From contig NC_009436.1 in NCBI RefSeq assembly GCF_000016325.1, positions 4,402,001-4,466,000 of the forward strand: DNA of 64,000 bases, given 5' to 3'. Both the position numbers and the translations under genes were made by a program. This stretch comes from Enterobacter sp. 638 (GTDB lineage Bacteria; Pseudomonadota; Gammaproteobacteria; Enterobacterales; Enterobacteriaceae). The first letter of the stretch is position 1. Each line of letters starts with the position of its first letter. The notes under the pieces were generated by a model. It searched no databases. It had not been told where the DNA came from and saw nothing but the letters and a program-made list of their open reading frames with translations. Of the stretch, positions 10,269 to 19,517 are shown piece after piece.

Positions 10269-11379
10269 AGCTATTTTGCAGCACAACCACTGCACTCTGG
10301 TTTTTTTTATCAAAACCGATATAGCTTGAATATCCGCCAATATATCCCACTTGATAGGTTATTTTCTGGCTGGCGGTTTCGTCACTGACCCAGGCGATAT
10401 TAGCCGCCTCTTTTTGTCGGTAAAAATAGGTTTGCGTCACATCCGCCAGGGCGCGATCAATGGTGGGGTGTGATGTGGTACTGAAGTGCGCACGCGCATA
10501 TTCAGCAAGATCGCGGGCGCTGCTGTATAAGCTCGCCGCCCCCATCATATTTTGCTGAAACACCCAGTCGGGAGTAAGTGCGCCACGCGAGATAAATTTG
10601 GGTTGATCTCCTGCGTGTCCGAGCGCGCGATAGGGATAAGTCTTGAGCGATTCCGGCGTGAAGCTGCTGTTGCTCATCTGTAACGGTTTCAGGAGTTTAT
10701 CCTGCGCTAATGTCTCCATCGATTTGCCGGTACGTCGTTGCAAAATATTGCTCAGAAGGGCATAGCCGATGTTGGAATACTGCGGTACCCGATAGGCTGG
10801 CGCGTCAAAATCGCTGAGATACGTCAGCAGCGAATCATTATCCAGTTGGGCATAGAAGTTTTCACCCGTACGGAAATAGCTGAGAAGGTTCTCCAGCGTT
10901 AATAAATCCATGGGCTGACGGGGTAGACCCGAAGTATGAGTCACAAGCTGCAATAGCGTGATTTTTTTAGCATCCGCACTTAACGACGTTCCCCGTGGAA
11001 GCAGTGTTTCCAGCGTATCCGTCCAGTTAAGTTGTCCCTCATTCACAAGGAGTGTGGCAACCTCAGCGGTCACCCCTTTACTCAGCGATCCCAGTGCAAA
11101 GAGGGTATCAGGCGTAATCGCTCGCTGACTCAGATCGTCCGTTACCCCATAAGAGTGGAATTCTGCCGGCCCATTATGATGAATGATTGCAACCACCATG
11201 CCGGTAACCTGCTTTTCCTGCATATATTGGTTGATCATCGGATCAATATTGCGCCCGTAATATCCCACCGTCACCGGGGTGATATTTTGGTCAGGATTAT
11301 CCATTTGCGACAACGTGCTGTTGGTGCAACCGGTCAGCGCCAGCAAGGGCGAAAGCAGCAGAGGTATTAAAAATTTCAT
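10162..11379 (-). CDS. Serine hydrolase / class C beta-lactamase-fold lipoprotein
   Basis: 405 residues. MKFLIPLLLSPLLALTGC is a lipoprotein signal with lipobox L15-T-G-C18. The beta-lactamase/penicillin-binding-protein fold follows, with SxxK at S98-L-S-K101 and Y-S-N at 201-203. VGYIGGYSSYIGF occupies the place of the KTG/HxG strand, so the usual third-motif lysine is missing. That argues for an esterase or peptidase of the AmpH/EstB type rather than a true beta-lactamase. It is not in E. coli K-12 between fieF and cpxP. No clear ribosome site is visible; the start is set by the signal peptide. Confidence 0.8.
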   Translation of the reverse strand: MKFLIPLLLSPLLALTGCTNSTLSQMDNPDQNITPVTVGYYGRNIDPMINQYMQEKQVTGMVVAIIHHNGPAEFHSYGVTDDLSQRAITPDTLFALGSLSKGVTAEVATLLVNEGQLNWTDTLETLLPRGTSLSADAKKITLLQLVTHTSGLPRQPMDLLTLENLLSYFRTGENFYAQLDNDSLLTYLSDFDAPAYRVPQYSNIGYALLSNILQRRTGKSMETLAQDKLLKPLQMSNSSFTPESLKTYPYRALGHAGDQPKFISRGALTPDWVFQQNMMGAASLYSSARDLAEYARAHFSTTSHPTIDRALADVTQTYFYRQKEAANIAWVSDETASQKITYQVGYIGGYSSYIGFDKKNQSAVVVLQNSFNWSNYIGQTILTLLEPQKSPTLQEGTLAMTNRSL

Positions 11380-11463
11380 CGTCAGAGAAAAACATCACTG
11401 TTAAATGGCAGACACAATGATGTCTGTCTAAAAAATGACGCAAAGCGTCGTTAACAGAAGTAC

Positions 11464-11619
11464 ATGAGCGAAAAAGATCAGAGCGTTATTGTTATCCCGC
11501 AAACCCAAGGCTCGTCGGTTTACTCTGTTTGAATTACTGATTTTATCTTTATATTACCGTCACTTATCTTGGGCGGTTCAGCTATATTAGTACTACTGTT
11601 AGTAATGATAACTGAATGA
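11464..11619 (+). other. Small membrane-protein ORF interrupted by a single in-frame TGA
   Basis: ATG 11464 opens MSEKDQSVIVIPQTQGSSVYSV, then TGA at 11530-11532, then in the same frame ITDFIFILPSLILGGSAILVLLLVMITE to TGA 11617-11619. Together they give 51 codons with a hydrophilic head and one strong transmembrane segment, which is the architecture of bacterial small membrane proteins. Only a weak AGAAG precedes the ATG. Either a recent nonsense mutation (pseudogene) or a recoded stop. No selenocysteine hairpin is obvious after the TGA. I do not recognise the family. Confidence 0.45.
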
Positions 11620-11753
11620 ACTACGTCGTCCTAGTGAATTACCGTACGCAAAAAGCGCAACGCGGGAGATTTAATGTACTCTCAAGGGCGGTAATGAAAT
11701 ACGCAATCGGCGTTACGCTGCGGGCAGAGTCGAGAAACGACTGAATTTTGGGC

Positions 11754-11811
11754 AAAAAAAACCCCCTCATCATGAGGGGGAAGACAGGGATGGTGTCTAT
11801 GGCAAGGAAAA
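11754..11811 (-). ncRNA. cpxQ: CpxQ sRNA from the cpxP 3'UTR
   Basis: Read on the minus strand, TTTTCCTTGCCATAGACACC followed by ATCCCTGTCTT and a GC-rich CCCCCTC/GAGGGGG hairpin with an eight-T tail matches the known CpxQ RNA in sequence and ~58-nt length. In E. coli it is released from cpxP mRNA by RNase E and with Hfq represses envelope-protein mRNAs. The hairpin (11762-11780) is also the cpxP terminator. Confidence 0.88.
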
Positions 11812-11817
11812 CAGGGT

Positions 11818-12321
11818 CTACTGGTTACTACGGGTATTGCTACTGAAAAGCGTCATATCAGAGCTTTGTTGCATCCGGGCAACCTCACGCAACTGATCCA
11901 TTCGTTGCTGATGTTTCTCGTTCAAAACCGCTTGCTGCTCGGGCGATAGCAGGTGGAACATTTGGTTGCGAACCCTGGCCATCTCGACCTGGCGGGCAAC
12001 TTGTTCCTGCGCCATCTTTTGTGCCTGAGCGCGTACAGCGCTTTCGTCAAAATTTTCTGCAGTGACAAGGCTGTGCATTGTCTCTATTTCGCTAACATTA
12101 ACAGGGGGCTGATCGTGTCTTGCCCTGTGCATCAGATCTCGCATCTGTTGACGCTGGTGTTCAGTTAAATTTATGCCGTCAAACATATGGCTTTGGCCAC
12201 TGTGCTGCGTAATGCCCTCAGCTGAGGACCCGTTAACGCCGGTAATGACTCCAGCAGCCTGGCTTAAAGCACTAAACGCCAGTGTTGAGGCCATGACGGC
12301 AGCGGTAACTTTGCGCATCAC
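11818..12321 (-). CDS. cpxP: Periplasmic Cpx inhibitor/chaperone CpxP
   Basis: 167 residues with signal peptide [22 protein letters not shown]. Two LTxxQ-family motifs are seen, [13 protein letters not shown] and [17 protein letters not shown]. CpxP binds the CpxA sensor domain and misfolded proteins and damps the response. It is divergent from cpxR, with a perfect CpxR box in between. Confidence 0.95.
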   Translation of the reverse strand: MMRKVTAAVMASTLAFSALSQAAGVITGVNGSSAEGITQHSGQSHMFDGINLTEHQRQQMRDLMHRARHDQPPVNVSEIETMHSLVTAENFDESAVRAQAQKMAQEQVARQVEMARVRNQMFHLLSPEQQAVLNEKHQQRMDQLREVARMQQSSDMTLFSSNTRSNQ

Positions 12322-12397
12322 TTGCTCCCAAAATCTTTCGTGTCGCGATTCAACGAAGACAGATTACGATACGTGCTGCAAACATGCGTCAGGGGGT

Positions 12398-12412
12398 GTA
12401 AAACAACGTAAA
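12398..12412. promoter_or_regulatory. CpxR binding box
   Basis: GTAAA-ACAAC-GTAAA is an exact match to the GTAAA-N5-GTAAA consensus. It lies 77 bp upstream of the cpxP start and 56 bp upstream of cpxR, so it can serve autoregulation in both directions. Confidence 0.9.
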
Positions 12413-12467
12413 GTCATGGATTAGATAGCCTTGATGTCGTAATTTCTGCCTCGGAGGTATTTAAACA

Positions 12468-13166
12468 ATGAATAAAATCCTGTTAGTTGATGATGACCGA
12501 GAGCTTACATCTCTACTAAAAGAGCTGCTGGACATGGAAGGTTTCAACGTGATTGTTGCCCATGATGGGGAACAGGCGCTGAGTCTCCTGGACGACAGCA
12601 TTGACTTGCTTTTGCTTGACGTGATGATGCCGAAGAAAAACGGTATCGATACGCTTAAAGAACTACGCCAGACCTATCAGACACCTGTAATCATGCTGAC
12701 CGCTCGCGGCAGCGAACTGGATCGCGTTCTCGGCCTTGAGCTGGGCGCGGATGACTATTTACCTAAACCGTTTAACGATCGCGAGCTGGTAGCGCGTATC
12801 CGCGCGATTCTGCGTCGTTCCCACTGGAGCGAACAGCAGCAGAATAGCGATAACAGTTCACCGACGCTGGAAGTGGATTCCCTGAGCCTGAACCCAGGCC
12901 GCCAGGAAGCAAGCTTTGATGGCGTCACGCTGGAATTAACCGGCACCGAGTTCACCCTGCTTTATCTGCTGGCGCAGCATCTCGGCCAGGTGGTATCGCG
13001 TGAACATTTGAGTCAGGAAGTGCTGGGCAAGCGTCTCACGCCGTTTGACCGCGCCATCGACATGCACATCTCTAACCTGCGCCGTAAGCTGCCGGAGCGC
13101 AAAGACGGTCACCCATGGTTTAAAACCCTACGTGGCCGCGGTTATCTGATGGTTTCCGCTTCATGA
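12468..13166 (+). CDS. cpxR: Response regulator CpxR
   Basis: 232 residues. The receiver domain has the acidic pocket D8-D10 and phospho-acceptor D51 (LLLLDVMMPKK), with K in LPKPF. The OmpR-type winged helix is C-terminal (FDRAIDMHISNLRRKL). It activates envelope-stress genes and, with CpxA, forms an overlapping operon (ATGA). GGAGG lies upstream of the ATG. Confidence 0.98.
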   Translation: MNKILLVDDDRELTSLLKELLDMEGFNVIVAHDGEQALSLLDDSIDLLLLDVMMPKKNGIDTLKELRQTYQTPVIMLTARGSELDRVLGLELGADDYLPKPFNDRELVARIRAILRRSHWSEQQQNSDNSSPTLEVDSLSLNPGRQEASFDGVTLELTGTEFTLLYLLAQHLGQVVSREHLSQEVLGKRLTPFDRAIDMHISNLRRKLPERKDGHPWFKTLRGRGYLMVSAS

Positions 13167-14536
13167 TAGGCAGCTTAACCGCCCGCATCTTCGCCATTTT
13201 TTGGCTGACGCTGGCACTGGTTTTGATGCTGGTTTTGATGTTGCCAAAACTCGACTCACGCCAGATGACGGAGCTTCTCGACAGCGAGCAACGTCAGGGC
13301 GTGATGATCGAACAACACGTAGAAGCTGAACTGGCAAACGATCCGCCCAATGATTTGATGTGGTGGCGCAGGCTGTTTCGCGCTATCGACAAATGGGCGC
13401 CGCCCGGACAACGCCTACTGCTGGTCACCAGCGAAGGCCGCGTAATCGGTGCGGAACGCAATGAAATGCAAATTATCCGTAACTTCATTGGCCAGGCGGA
13501 TAACGCCGATCATCCGCAAAAGAAAAAGTACGGTCGGGTAGAAATGGTGGGGCCATTTTCCATCAGGGATGGGGAAGATAATTACCAGCTCTATCTGATT
13601 CGACCGGCAAGTAGCTCCCAGACTGACTTTATCAACTTGCTGTTTGACCGTCCGCTGCTGCTGCTGATTGTCACCATGCTGTTGAGTTCCCCGCTGCTGT
13701 TATGGCTGGCGTGGAGCCTGGCAAAACCGGCGCGTAAACTGAAAAACGCGGCGGATGAAGTGGCTCAGGGCAACCTGCGACAGCATCCGGAACTGGAAGC
13801 TGGCCCGCAAGAATTCCTTGCCGCTGGAGCCAGTTTTAACCAGATGGTCACCGCACTTGAAAGGATGATGACTTCACAGCAACGTTTGCTGTCGGACATC
13901 TCCCACGAGCTGCGTACCCCGTTGACGCGCCTGCAACTCGGCACCGCGCTGCTGCGTCGTCGTAGCGGTGAAAGCAAGGAGCTGGAGCGTATCGAGATGG
14001 AAGCGCATCGTCTGGACAGCATGATCAACGACCTGTTGGTGATGTCGCGCAATCAGCAAAAAAATGCGCTGGTGAGCGAAACGGTGAAAGCCAATCACCT
14101 GTGGCATGAGGTGCTGGATAACGCCGCGTTCGAAGCCGAACAGATGGGCAAGTCGTTTACCGTCAACTTCCCGCCGGGACCGTGGCCGCTGTACGGTAAC
14201 CCCAACACGCTGGAAAGCGCGCTGGAGAATATCGTGCGTAACGCCCTGCGCTACTCGCACACGAAAATTGAGGTGGCGTTTTCGGTCGATAAAGATGGGG
14301 TCACCATCAACGTGGACGACGATGGTCCAGGCGTGAGTCCGGATGATCGTGAGCAGATTTTCCGTCCGTTCTACCGTACCGACGAGGCCCGCGATCGCGA
14401 GTCAGGCGGCACGGGGCTTGGGCTGGCAATTGTCGAAACCGCTATTCAGCAGCATCGCGGCTGGGTTAAAGCCGACGACAGCCCGCTGGGAGGATTACGG
14501 TTAACCATGTGGTTGCCGCTGTATAAGCGTTCATAG
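13163..14536 (+). CDS. cpxA: Sensor histidine kinase CpxA
   Basis: 457 residues, the E. coli length. An N-terminal membrane helix, a periplasmic sensor domain, a second helix (LLLLIVTMLLSSPLLLWLAW) and a HAMP segment precede the phospho-acceptor H248 in SDISHELRTPL. N box (ENIVRNALRYS), DDDGPGV and GTGLGLAIV complete the ATPase domain. It overlaps cpxR by four bases. Confidence 0.98.
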   Translation: MIGSLTARIFAIFWLTLALVLMLVLMLPKLDSRQMTELLDSEQRQGVMIEQHVEAELANDPPNDLMWWRRLFRAIDKWAPPGQRLLLVTSEGRVIGAERNEMQIIRNFIGQADNADHPQKKKYGRVEMVGPFSIRDGEDNYQLYLIRPASSSQTDFINLLFDRPLLLLIVTMLLSSPLLLWLAWSLAKPARKLKNAADEVAQGNLRQHPELEAGPQEFLAAGASFNQMVTALERMMTSQQRLLSDISHELRTPLTRLQLGTALLRRRSGESKELERIEMEAHRLDSMINDLLVMSRNQQKNALVSETVKANHLWHEVLDNAAFEAEQMGKSFTVNFPPGPWPLYGNPNTLESALENIVRNALRYSHTKIEVAFSVDKDGVTINVDDDGPGVSPDDREQIFRPFYRTDEARDRESGGTGLGLAIVETAIQQHRGWVKADDSPLGGLRLTMWLPLYKRS

Positions 14537-14542
14537 CCCTTT

Positions 14543-14754
14543 GCCCTCACCCTACCCCTCTCCCACAGGGAGAGGGAATGGTTCAGTGCCGTCTTTCCCC
14601 TCTCCGACAGGAAAAGGAAGGCTTCGTGCGGTCTTTCTCCCTCTCCGCCAGGAGAAGAGAGGCTCCGTGCAGTCTTTCTCCCTCTCCGACAGGAGAAGGG
14701 CGGCTCTGTGCAGTCTTTCTCCCTCTCCCCTTGGGAGAGGGCCGGGGTGAGGGG
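14543..14754. repeat. Repeat-element pair enclosing a ~41-bp tandem array
   Basis: The outer arms are the CCCTCACC...GGTGAGGG element seen elsewhere. Between them, units beginning GTCTTTC at 14591, 14631, 14672 and 14713 repeat every 40, 41 and 41 bp. The core is CCCTCTCCGACAGGAGAAGG then GCTCYGTGCA, each with a small internal palindrome. The last unit merges into the closing arm. It lies between the cpxA stop and the convergent yiiM stop. Confidence 0.88.
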
Positions 14755-14766
14755 ATAACAGTCGCG

Positions 14767-15441
14767 CTATTTCCCCCACAATCTCCGCGAATTATCCTCG
14801 ATCTTGCGGGCAATTCGTCGCTTCTGCATCGTTCGGGTCCAGCTTGTCGACAGCCCCGCCGCAGACAAAAGCCGATGGTACTGTTCGTCATCAAACGGCA
14901 TATGCCAGGCAATGGCGCAGGCATCGTAAACCGACACATCACTCAGACGCGACGCCAGCTCAAGCGGCGCATCGGCAAAAACCTGCCCCGCCAGCACCAC
15001 GCGATACAGCCAGCCGGTTTTACCCGCGCTTTGCATCTGCGAGGACATATCGCTGATACCGAAATGGAAGTTGAGTTTAAAACACGGAGAACGCGGCTGC
15101 GTGACCTGAATCAGCGCATCGCCCCAGCGATAAATGTCGCCGATAAAGACGTCTTTTTCGGTCATCCCGTCGGTCGACAGGTTTTCACCAAACGCGGGAG
15201 CGACGAAGAGATCCGCCTGCTCGGGGAATTCACGCGCCCAATGGAGATAGTGTTCGCGGGGATAATGGCACAGCGCGCGCTCAGGCCCACCGTGGATTTT
15301 CTTTTCGGCCTGCTCGTCACCCGCCAGTCCGAGATCGGTCAGGGTCAGTTCGCCGTCGACCTGCACTTTGGCGATAGCGCTCGGACGGCTACCGTCGTAA
15401 TCCCTTACCTTGCCTGTAAACACGTTAACTGGATAGCGCAT
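14767..15441 (-). CDS. yiiM: MOSC-domain protein YiiM
   Basis: 224 residues. The MOSC domain has HGGPERALCHYP, FGENLSTDGM and the conserved cysteine in QPRSPCFKLN, which coordinates molybdenum in the family. Related enzymes reduce N-hydroxylated base analogues such as 6-N-hydroxylaminopurine. In E. coli kdgT lies between yiiM and sodA; here yiiM is followed directly by the sodA terminator, so kdgT is absent. Confidence 0.93.
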   Translation of the reverse strand: MRYPVNVFTGKVRDYDGSRPSAIAKVQVDGELTLTDLGLAGDEQAEKKIHGGPERALCHYPREHYLHWAREFPEQADLFVAPAFGENLSTDGMTEKDVFIGDIYRWGDALIQVTQPRSPCFKLNFHFGISDMSSQMQSAGKTGWLYRVVLAGQVFADAPLELASRLSDVSVYDACAIAWHMPFDDEQYHRLLSAAGLSTSWTRTMQKRRIARKIEDNSRRLWGK

Positions 15442-15466
15442 GTGTCATTGCTCCTTTATGCAGAGA

Positions 15467-15494
15467 CAAAAAAAGCGAGTCATCAGACTCGCTT
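15467..15494 (-). terminator. Terminator of sodA
   Basis: On the minus strand AAGCGAGT, loop CTGATG, ACTCGCTT is followed by TTTTTG, 22 bp past the sodA stop. Confidence 0.85.
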
Positions 15495-15515
15495 CTCACA
15501 GGCGTCAATGCAACC

Positions 15516-16136
15516 TTATTTTTTAGCAGCGAAACGCGCGGCTGCTTCGTCCCAGTTCACCACGTCCCAGAATGCTTTGATGTAGTCTGGACGACGGTTC
15601 TGGAATTTCAGGTAGTAAGCGTGTTCCCACACGTCCAGGCCCACGATTGGGAAACCAGACACGCCAGAAACGGCTTCACCCATCAGCGGGGAATCCTGGT
15701 TAGCGGTAGAAACCACAGCCAGTTTGTCGCCTTTCAGAACCAGCCAAGCCCAGCCAGAACCGAAACGGGTCGCAGCGGCTTTCTCGAATTCCGCTTTGAA
15801 AGCATCCACAGAACCGAAATCGCGCTCGATAGCCGCTTTCAGGTCGCCCTGCAGGGTGGTGCCGGTTTTCAGGCCTTTCCAGAACAGGCTGTGGTTAGCG
15901 TGACCGCCAGCGTTGTTACGCAGAACGGTTTTCTTGTCTGCTGGCAGTTGATCCAGTTTGGTGATCAGCTCTTCAACGGACAGTTCAGCGAATTCTGGCA
16001 GGCTTTCCAGCGCAGCGTTCGCGTTGTTTACATAAGCCTGGTGGTGTTTAGTGTGATGGATTTCCATCGTCTGCTTGTCGAAATGCGGTTCCAGTGCGTC
16101 ATAGGCATACGGCAGGGATGGCAGTGTATAACTCAT
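15516..16136 (-). CDS. sodA: Manganese superoxide dismutase
   Basis: 206 residues from [19 protein letters not shown]. Metal ligands are visible as H27 (EIHHTKHH), H in NHSLFWKGL, and D and H of DVWEHAYY. The frame extends four codons upstream, but this ATG matches the known protein. It dismutates superoxide in the cytoplasm. The upstream region carries a Fur-type operator. Confidence 0.98.
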   Translation of the reverse strand: MSYTLPSLPYAYDALEPHFDKQTMEIHHTKHHQAYVNNANAALESLPEFAELSVEELITKLDQLPADKKTVLRNNAGGHANHSLFWKGLKTGTTLQGDLKAAIERDFGSVDAFKAEFEKAAATRFGSGWAWLVLKGDKLAVVSTANQDSPLMGEAVSGVSGFPIVGLDVWEHAYYLKFQNRRPDYIKAFWDVVNWDEAAARFAAKK

Positions 16137-16210
16137 AATCCTCTCCATTATTGTCGGGCGGCACAGCTGTTAATGCCGCGTAAGCAGTTGGTTCATTATA
16201 GTTAATTAAA

Positions 16211-16231
16211 TGATATTGAAAATGATTATCA
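16211..16231. promoter_or_regulatory. Fur box upstream of sodA
   Basis: TGATATTGAAAATGATTATCA differs from the 21-bp Fur consensus TGATAATGATAATCATTATCA at only three positions. It lies 75 bp upstream of sodA, where E. coli sodA is also Fur-repressed. Confidence 0.75.
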
Positions 16232-16277
16232 ATGCCGTACTTTTTATAAGGTTATTTTTTTGTATCATTCGTGAAAT

Positions 16278-16293
16278 TGTGAGTCTGCTCACG
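16278..16293. promoter_or_regulatory. CRP site upstream of rhaT
   Basis: TGTGA-GTCTGC-TCACG fits TGTGA-N6-TCACA with one mismatch, about 130 bp before the rhaT start. The family's rhaT promoter is CRP- and RhaS-dependent. I did not find a convincing RhaS site. Confidence 0.7.
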
Positions 16294-16423
16294 CGGTTAA
16301 CGCGTTGATTGCCATTTGGAAGAAAAGTGCGGCAACCTTCTGAAGGTTCGCTCACCGCTTAATTTTTACACTCATCGGGTCGGAGGGAAGCCAACGACAT
16401 ATAAAAACGATGAGGATGTAAAA

Positions 16424-17458
16424 ATGAATCATGCGATTACGATGGGTATTTTCTGGCATTTGATAGGCGCAGCCAGTGCAGCCTGTTTCTATGCCCCGTT
16501 TAAAAAGGTCAAACATTGGTCATGGGAAACCATGTGGTCCGTTGGCGGTACGGTTTCGTGGCTGATCCTGCCCTGGACCATCAGCGCCATACTTCTGCCT
16601 GATTTCTGGGCCTACTTCACCTCCTTTAACGCCTCGACGCTGCTGCCCGTTTTTCTGTTTGGCGCAATGTGGGGCATCGGCAATATCAACTACGGCCTGA
16701 CCATGCGCTATCTGGGCATGTCTATGGGGATCGGGATTGCCATCGGGATCACCCTGATTGTCGGCACGCTGATGACGCCAATCCTGAACGGTAATTTCGA
16801 CGTGCTGATCAACACCCATGGCGGACGAATGACGCTGCTCGGCGTGCTGGTGGCGGTGATTGGCGTGGGGATTGTCACCCGCGCGGGTCAGTTGAAAGAG
16901 CGCAAAATGGGCATCACCGCCGAGGATTTCAATCTGAGGAAAGGGCTGGTGCTGGCGGTGATGTGCGGCATTTTCTCGGCGGGCATGTCGTTTGCGATGA
17001 ACGCGGCCAAACCAATGCACGAAGCCGCTGCCGCGCTCGGCGTAGATCCGCTGTACGTCGCGTTGCCAAGCTATGTGGTGATCATGGGCGGCGGTGCGCT
17101 GGTCAATCTGGGTTTCTGTTTTATTCGTCTGGCAAAAGTGAAGAATCTGTCGGTAAAAGCCGACTTCTCGCTGGCAAAACCCCTGATCGTCACCAACGTG
17201 CTGCTTTCGGCGCTCGGCGGCCTGATGTGGTATTTGCAGTTCTTCTTCTACGCCTGGGGCCACGCCAGCATTCCATCGCAATATGACTATATGAGCTGGA
17301 TGCTGCACATGAGCTTCTACGTGTTGTGCGGCGGGATGGTGGGCCTGGTGCTAAAAGAGTGGAACAACGCCGGGCGTCGTCCGGTGGGCGTGCTGAGTCT
17401 GGGTTGCGTGGTGATTATTATTGCCGCCAACATTGTCGGCCTGGGCATGGCGAGTTAA
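16424..17458 (+). CDS. rhaT: L-rhamnose:H+ symporter
   Basis: 344 residues, the exact E. coli length, with ten hydrophobic helices. The family sequences [23 protein letters not shown] and [15 protein letters not shown] are intact. The ATG at [15 protein letters not shown] is preceded by GAGGA; the open frame upstream is not coding by family comparison. It imports rhamnose with a proton across the inner membrane. Its TAA is followed at once by the convergent rhaR stop. Confidence 0.97.
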   Translation: MNHAITMGIFWHLIGAASAACFYAPFKKVKHWSWETMWSVGGTVSWLILPWTISAILLPDFWAYFTSFNASTLLPVFLFGAMWGIGNINYGLTMRYLGMSMGIGIAIGITLIVGTLMTPILNGNFDVLINTHGGRMTLLGVLVAVIGVGIVTRAGQLKERKMGITAEDFNLRKGLVLAVMCGIFSAGMSFAMNAAKPMHEAAAALGVDPLYVALPSYVVIMGGGALVNLGFCFIRLAKVKNLSVKADFSLAKPLIVTNVLLSALGGLMWYLQFFFYAWGHASIPSQYDYMSWMLHMSFYVLCGGMVGLVLKEWNNAGRRPVGVLSLGCVVIIIAANIVGLGMAS

Positions 17459-18307
17459 CTACGCTGCTTTTCGACTGCGATGACGCCACTGAACCGGCGT
17501 CATCCCTACCTCCCGGTTAAACACCACAGAAAAATAGTTACTGTCCTCAAAGCCGCAGCGCATCGCCACTTCACTCACCATCAGCTCCGTATGTTGCAGC
17601 AGATATTGCGCGTGGCAAATGCGTAGCTGGCGCAAATAGTGGTTCACGGTCATGCCCGTCTGGGTGCGGAACTGCTGGCGCAAGGCGCGTTCGCTGCACT
17701 GCTCTTGCTCGCAAAACTTCTCCAGCACAAAGCTGCGGTTCAGGCTGCCAGCCAGCGCGGTAATCAGTTTATCCAGCAGCGCCTCTTGCTCGTTCGCCGA
17801 AGGGTTATCGGTCGCATAACGAAAGCGTTTGAGCGTCATCACCAGTTGGGCGAACAGCAGTTCAGCCATCTCGTTCGCGCTCTGATCCGCCTTCAAACTC
17901 TCCTGCTCAAGCTGCGTGATAACGGGCCTGACCTGCCCCATACCATTGCTGCTTAAACGCCAGTGCGGCGCGCCGCGTGCGTCGTTAAAGCCAGGAATGT
18001 TGCTGGCCCAGTCAACGTTCAGCTTGAGCCTGTCGGGGCAATAAATAACGTTCTGCAAGACCAGATCGTTAACCGAGGCGTAGGAGTGTTTGTCTTCCGC
18101 GCGGATATAAAAAAGGTCACCGCGCGTGATGCGATAGGGACGATCGTTGAGAACGTGAAGGCCGTTGCCGCGCCATACCAGAACTAACTCGCAAAACTCG
18201 TGCGTATGCTCAGCAAAGACATTTTGCGGATAGCGGTCCGCCACCGCGACAGCCTGTCCGGCGTTGGCAAAAAAATCAGTTTTGCGAAGGATTAACGGAA
18301 CGCCCAC
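17459..18307 (-). CDS. rhaR: AraC-family activator RhaR
   Basis: 282 residues with an N-terminal cupin arm ([20 protein letters not shown]) for rhamnose and a C-terminal double helix-turn-helix ([23 protein letters not shown]). RhaR activates rhaSR transcription. The start is GTG with a weak ribosome site; RhaS and RhaR are often translated at low level. It lies 72 bp downstream of rhaS, same strand. Confidence 0.95.
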   Translation of the reverse strand: MGVPLILRKTDFFANAGQAVAVADRYPQNVFAEHTHEFCELVLVWRGNGLHVLNDRPYRITRGDLFYIRAEDKHSYASVNDLVLQNVIYCPDRLKLNVDWASNIPGFNDARGAPHWRLSSNGMGQVRPVITQLEQESLKADQSANEMAELLFAQLVMTLKRFRYATDNPSANEQEALLDKLITALAGSLNRSFVLEKFCEQEQCSERALRQQFRTQTGMTVNHYLRQLRICHAQYLLQHTELMVSEVAMRCGFEDSNYFSVVFNREVGMTPVQWRHRSRKAA

Positions 18308-18379
18308 GACACACCCCAGCGGCTAATAGCCGAACATTATTAGCGGGTTCGCGATAAAAAAACGGTGATTGGCCTCGCG

Positions 18380-19216
18380 TTACTGAAGTGACGCATCACG
18401 ACCCTGACGGATCTCGCGCGGTGACCAGCTAAACTCCCGGCGAAAAAGTGTCGAAAAGTGGTTACTGTCGCCAAAACCGCAGCGATAAGCGATGTCCGTC
18501 ACGCTCTCATCCGTATGACGCAAAAGATGGCGGGCTTTGATCAAGCGCAGACGGTTCAGATAGCGCTGCGGCGTCAATCCGGTGTGCTGTTTGAGCTGGC
18601 GATGCAGAGTACGCAGGGAAAGCGAAAACACGTCCGCCACCGTCTCCCAACTCACCTCTTCGGCAAAGTGATCTTCCAGCCAGGCCATCAGTTGATTGAG
18701 CCGCGCGTCGTTATTCTCGAGACCTTCCACCAGACTGCTACGGCGCAGGAGTACCAGCAGTTGCATGAACGTCAGTTCACGACTGGCGAGCGCATGTGAT
18801 TCGGTATTTTCCTCGGCCTGCTCCATCTGGGTGACGAGCTGACGTACCTGCTGCAGCGTGGATTGATTCACTCGCCAGTGCGACGGATAGTGCCCGTCTT
18901 TTTCCTGCGGCAGTAGCTGGTTTAGCCCCGATAAAAACTGGAACGCATCCGGAGAACGATAGAGCACATTCGTCAGGCACAGGTTGTCGGTATGTTCATA
19001 CATGTGCCGGTCGTGGTCGCGAACAAAACAGACCGTTCCACCGCTGATGGTGTACGGCTGGCCGTTAAAAACGTGAATGCCCGTACCATGCTCAACAATC
19101 ACAATTTCATGAAAATCATGGTGATGTTCCGGAAAGGCCGCCTGTGGCAGGCGCGGCTCAATCGCAACGGGCGAATGTCCGGAAGGGAAAAAATCCACGC
19201 TGTGCAGAACGGTCAT
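18380..19216 (-). CDS. rhaS: AraC-family activator RhaS
   Basis: 278 residues from [25 protein letters not shown], matching the E. coli start although the frame goes five codons higher. Cupin-like sensing domain, then two helix-turn-helix units ([41 protein letters not shown]). It activates rhaBAD and rhaT with CRP. Divergent from rhaB over a 301-bp control region. Confidence 0.96.
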   Translation of the reverse strand: MTVLHSVDFFPSGHSPVAIEPRLPQAAFPEHHHDFHEIVIVEHGTGIHVFNGQPYTISGGTVCFVRDHDRHMYEHTDNLCLTNVLYRSPDAFQFLSGLNQLLPQEKDGHYPSHWRVNQSTLQQVRQLVTQMEQAEENTESHALASRELTFMQLLVLLRRSSLVEGLENNDARLNQLMAWLEDHFAEEVSWETVADVFSLSLRTLHRQLKQHTGLTPQRYLNRLRLIKARHLLRHTDESVTDIAYRCGFGDSNHFSTLFRREFSWSPREIRQGRDASLQ

Positions 19217-19390
19217 AACGGCCACCACCAATGAGAAATGTTCTCAAAATAGTAATTAAGGGCCGCGATTCTCACCTTCAATTTTCGACAGCAAAGCGCG
19301 CAAAGCCTGTCGGATTTTTAAGAAACAGCGGGAAAGATCGGGAAATGCGGCAACCGTCACATGGCCTGACATCCGCGCCATAACTGGAAA

Positions 19391-19462
19391 CTGTGAACTC
19401 CCTCACGTTCATCTTTGATTCCTTGCCAGCCGCGGATTTTGGCTGTCAGTGGCGAGAAGGTC
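19391..19462 (+). promoter_or_regulatory. rhaB promoter control region: CRP site and RhaS half-sites
   Basis: TGTGA-ACTCCC-TCACG (19392-19407) is a CRP site. Directly after it come ATCTTTGATTCCTTGCC (19411-19427) and CTGTCAGTGGCGAGAAGG (19443-19460), which line up with the two E. coli rhaBAD RhaS half-sites in sequence and spacing. The rest of the 19217-19517 gap holds the divergent rhaS promoter. I saw no gene in it. Confidence 0.8.
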
Positions 19463-19517
19463 TGTTTTTCTTTCCTTTCTTACACTCTCCGGTAATGACT
19501 TAAAGAAGGACCGGAAC

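Noticed and set aside
10162..11379. AmpC-type beta-lactamase resistance gene
   Set aside because: The KTG-equivalent motif is missing and the protein is a lipoprotein, unlike AmpC; no ampR lies next to it.
11530..11570. Selenocysteine signal for the small TGA-interrupted ORF
   Set aside because: The sequence after the TGA is AT-rich and forms no stable hairpin with a GGU-type loop.
14591..14754. CRISPR array
   Set aside because: Units are contiguous at 40-41 bp with no unique spacers, and no cas genes are present.
14578..15585. 335-codon plus-strand frame
   Set aside because: Starts in the tandem repeats and continues antisense to yiiM and the end of sodA. The repetitive N-terminus reflects the DNA repeats.
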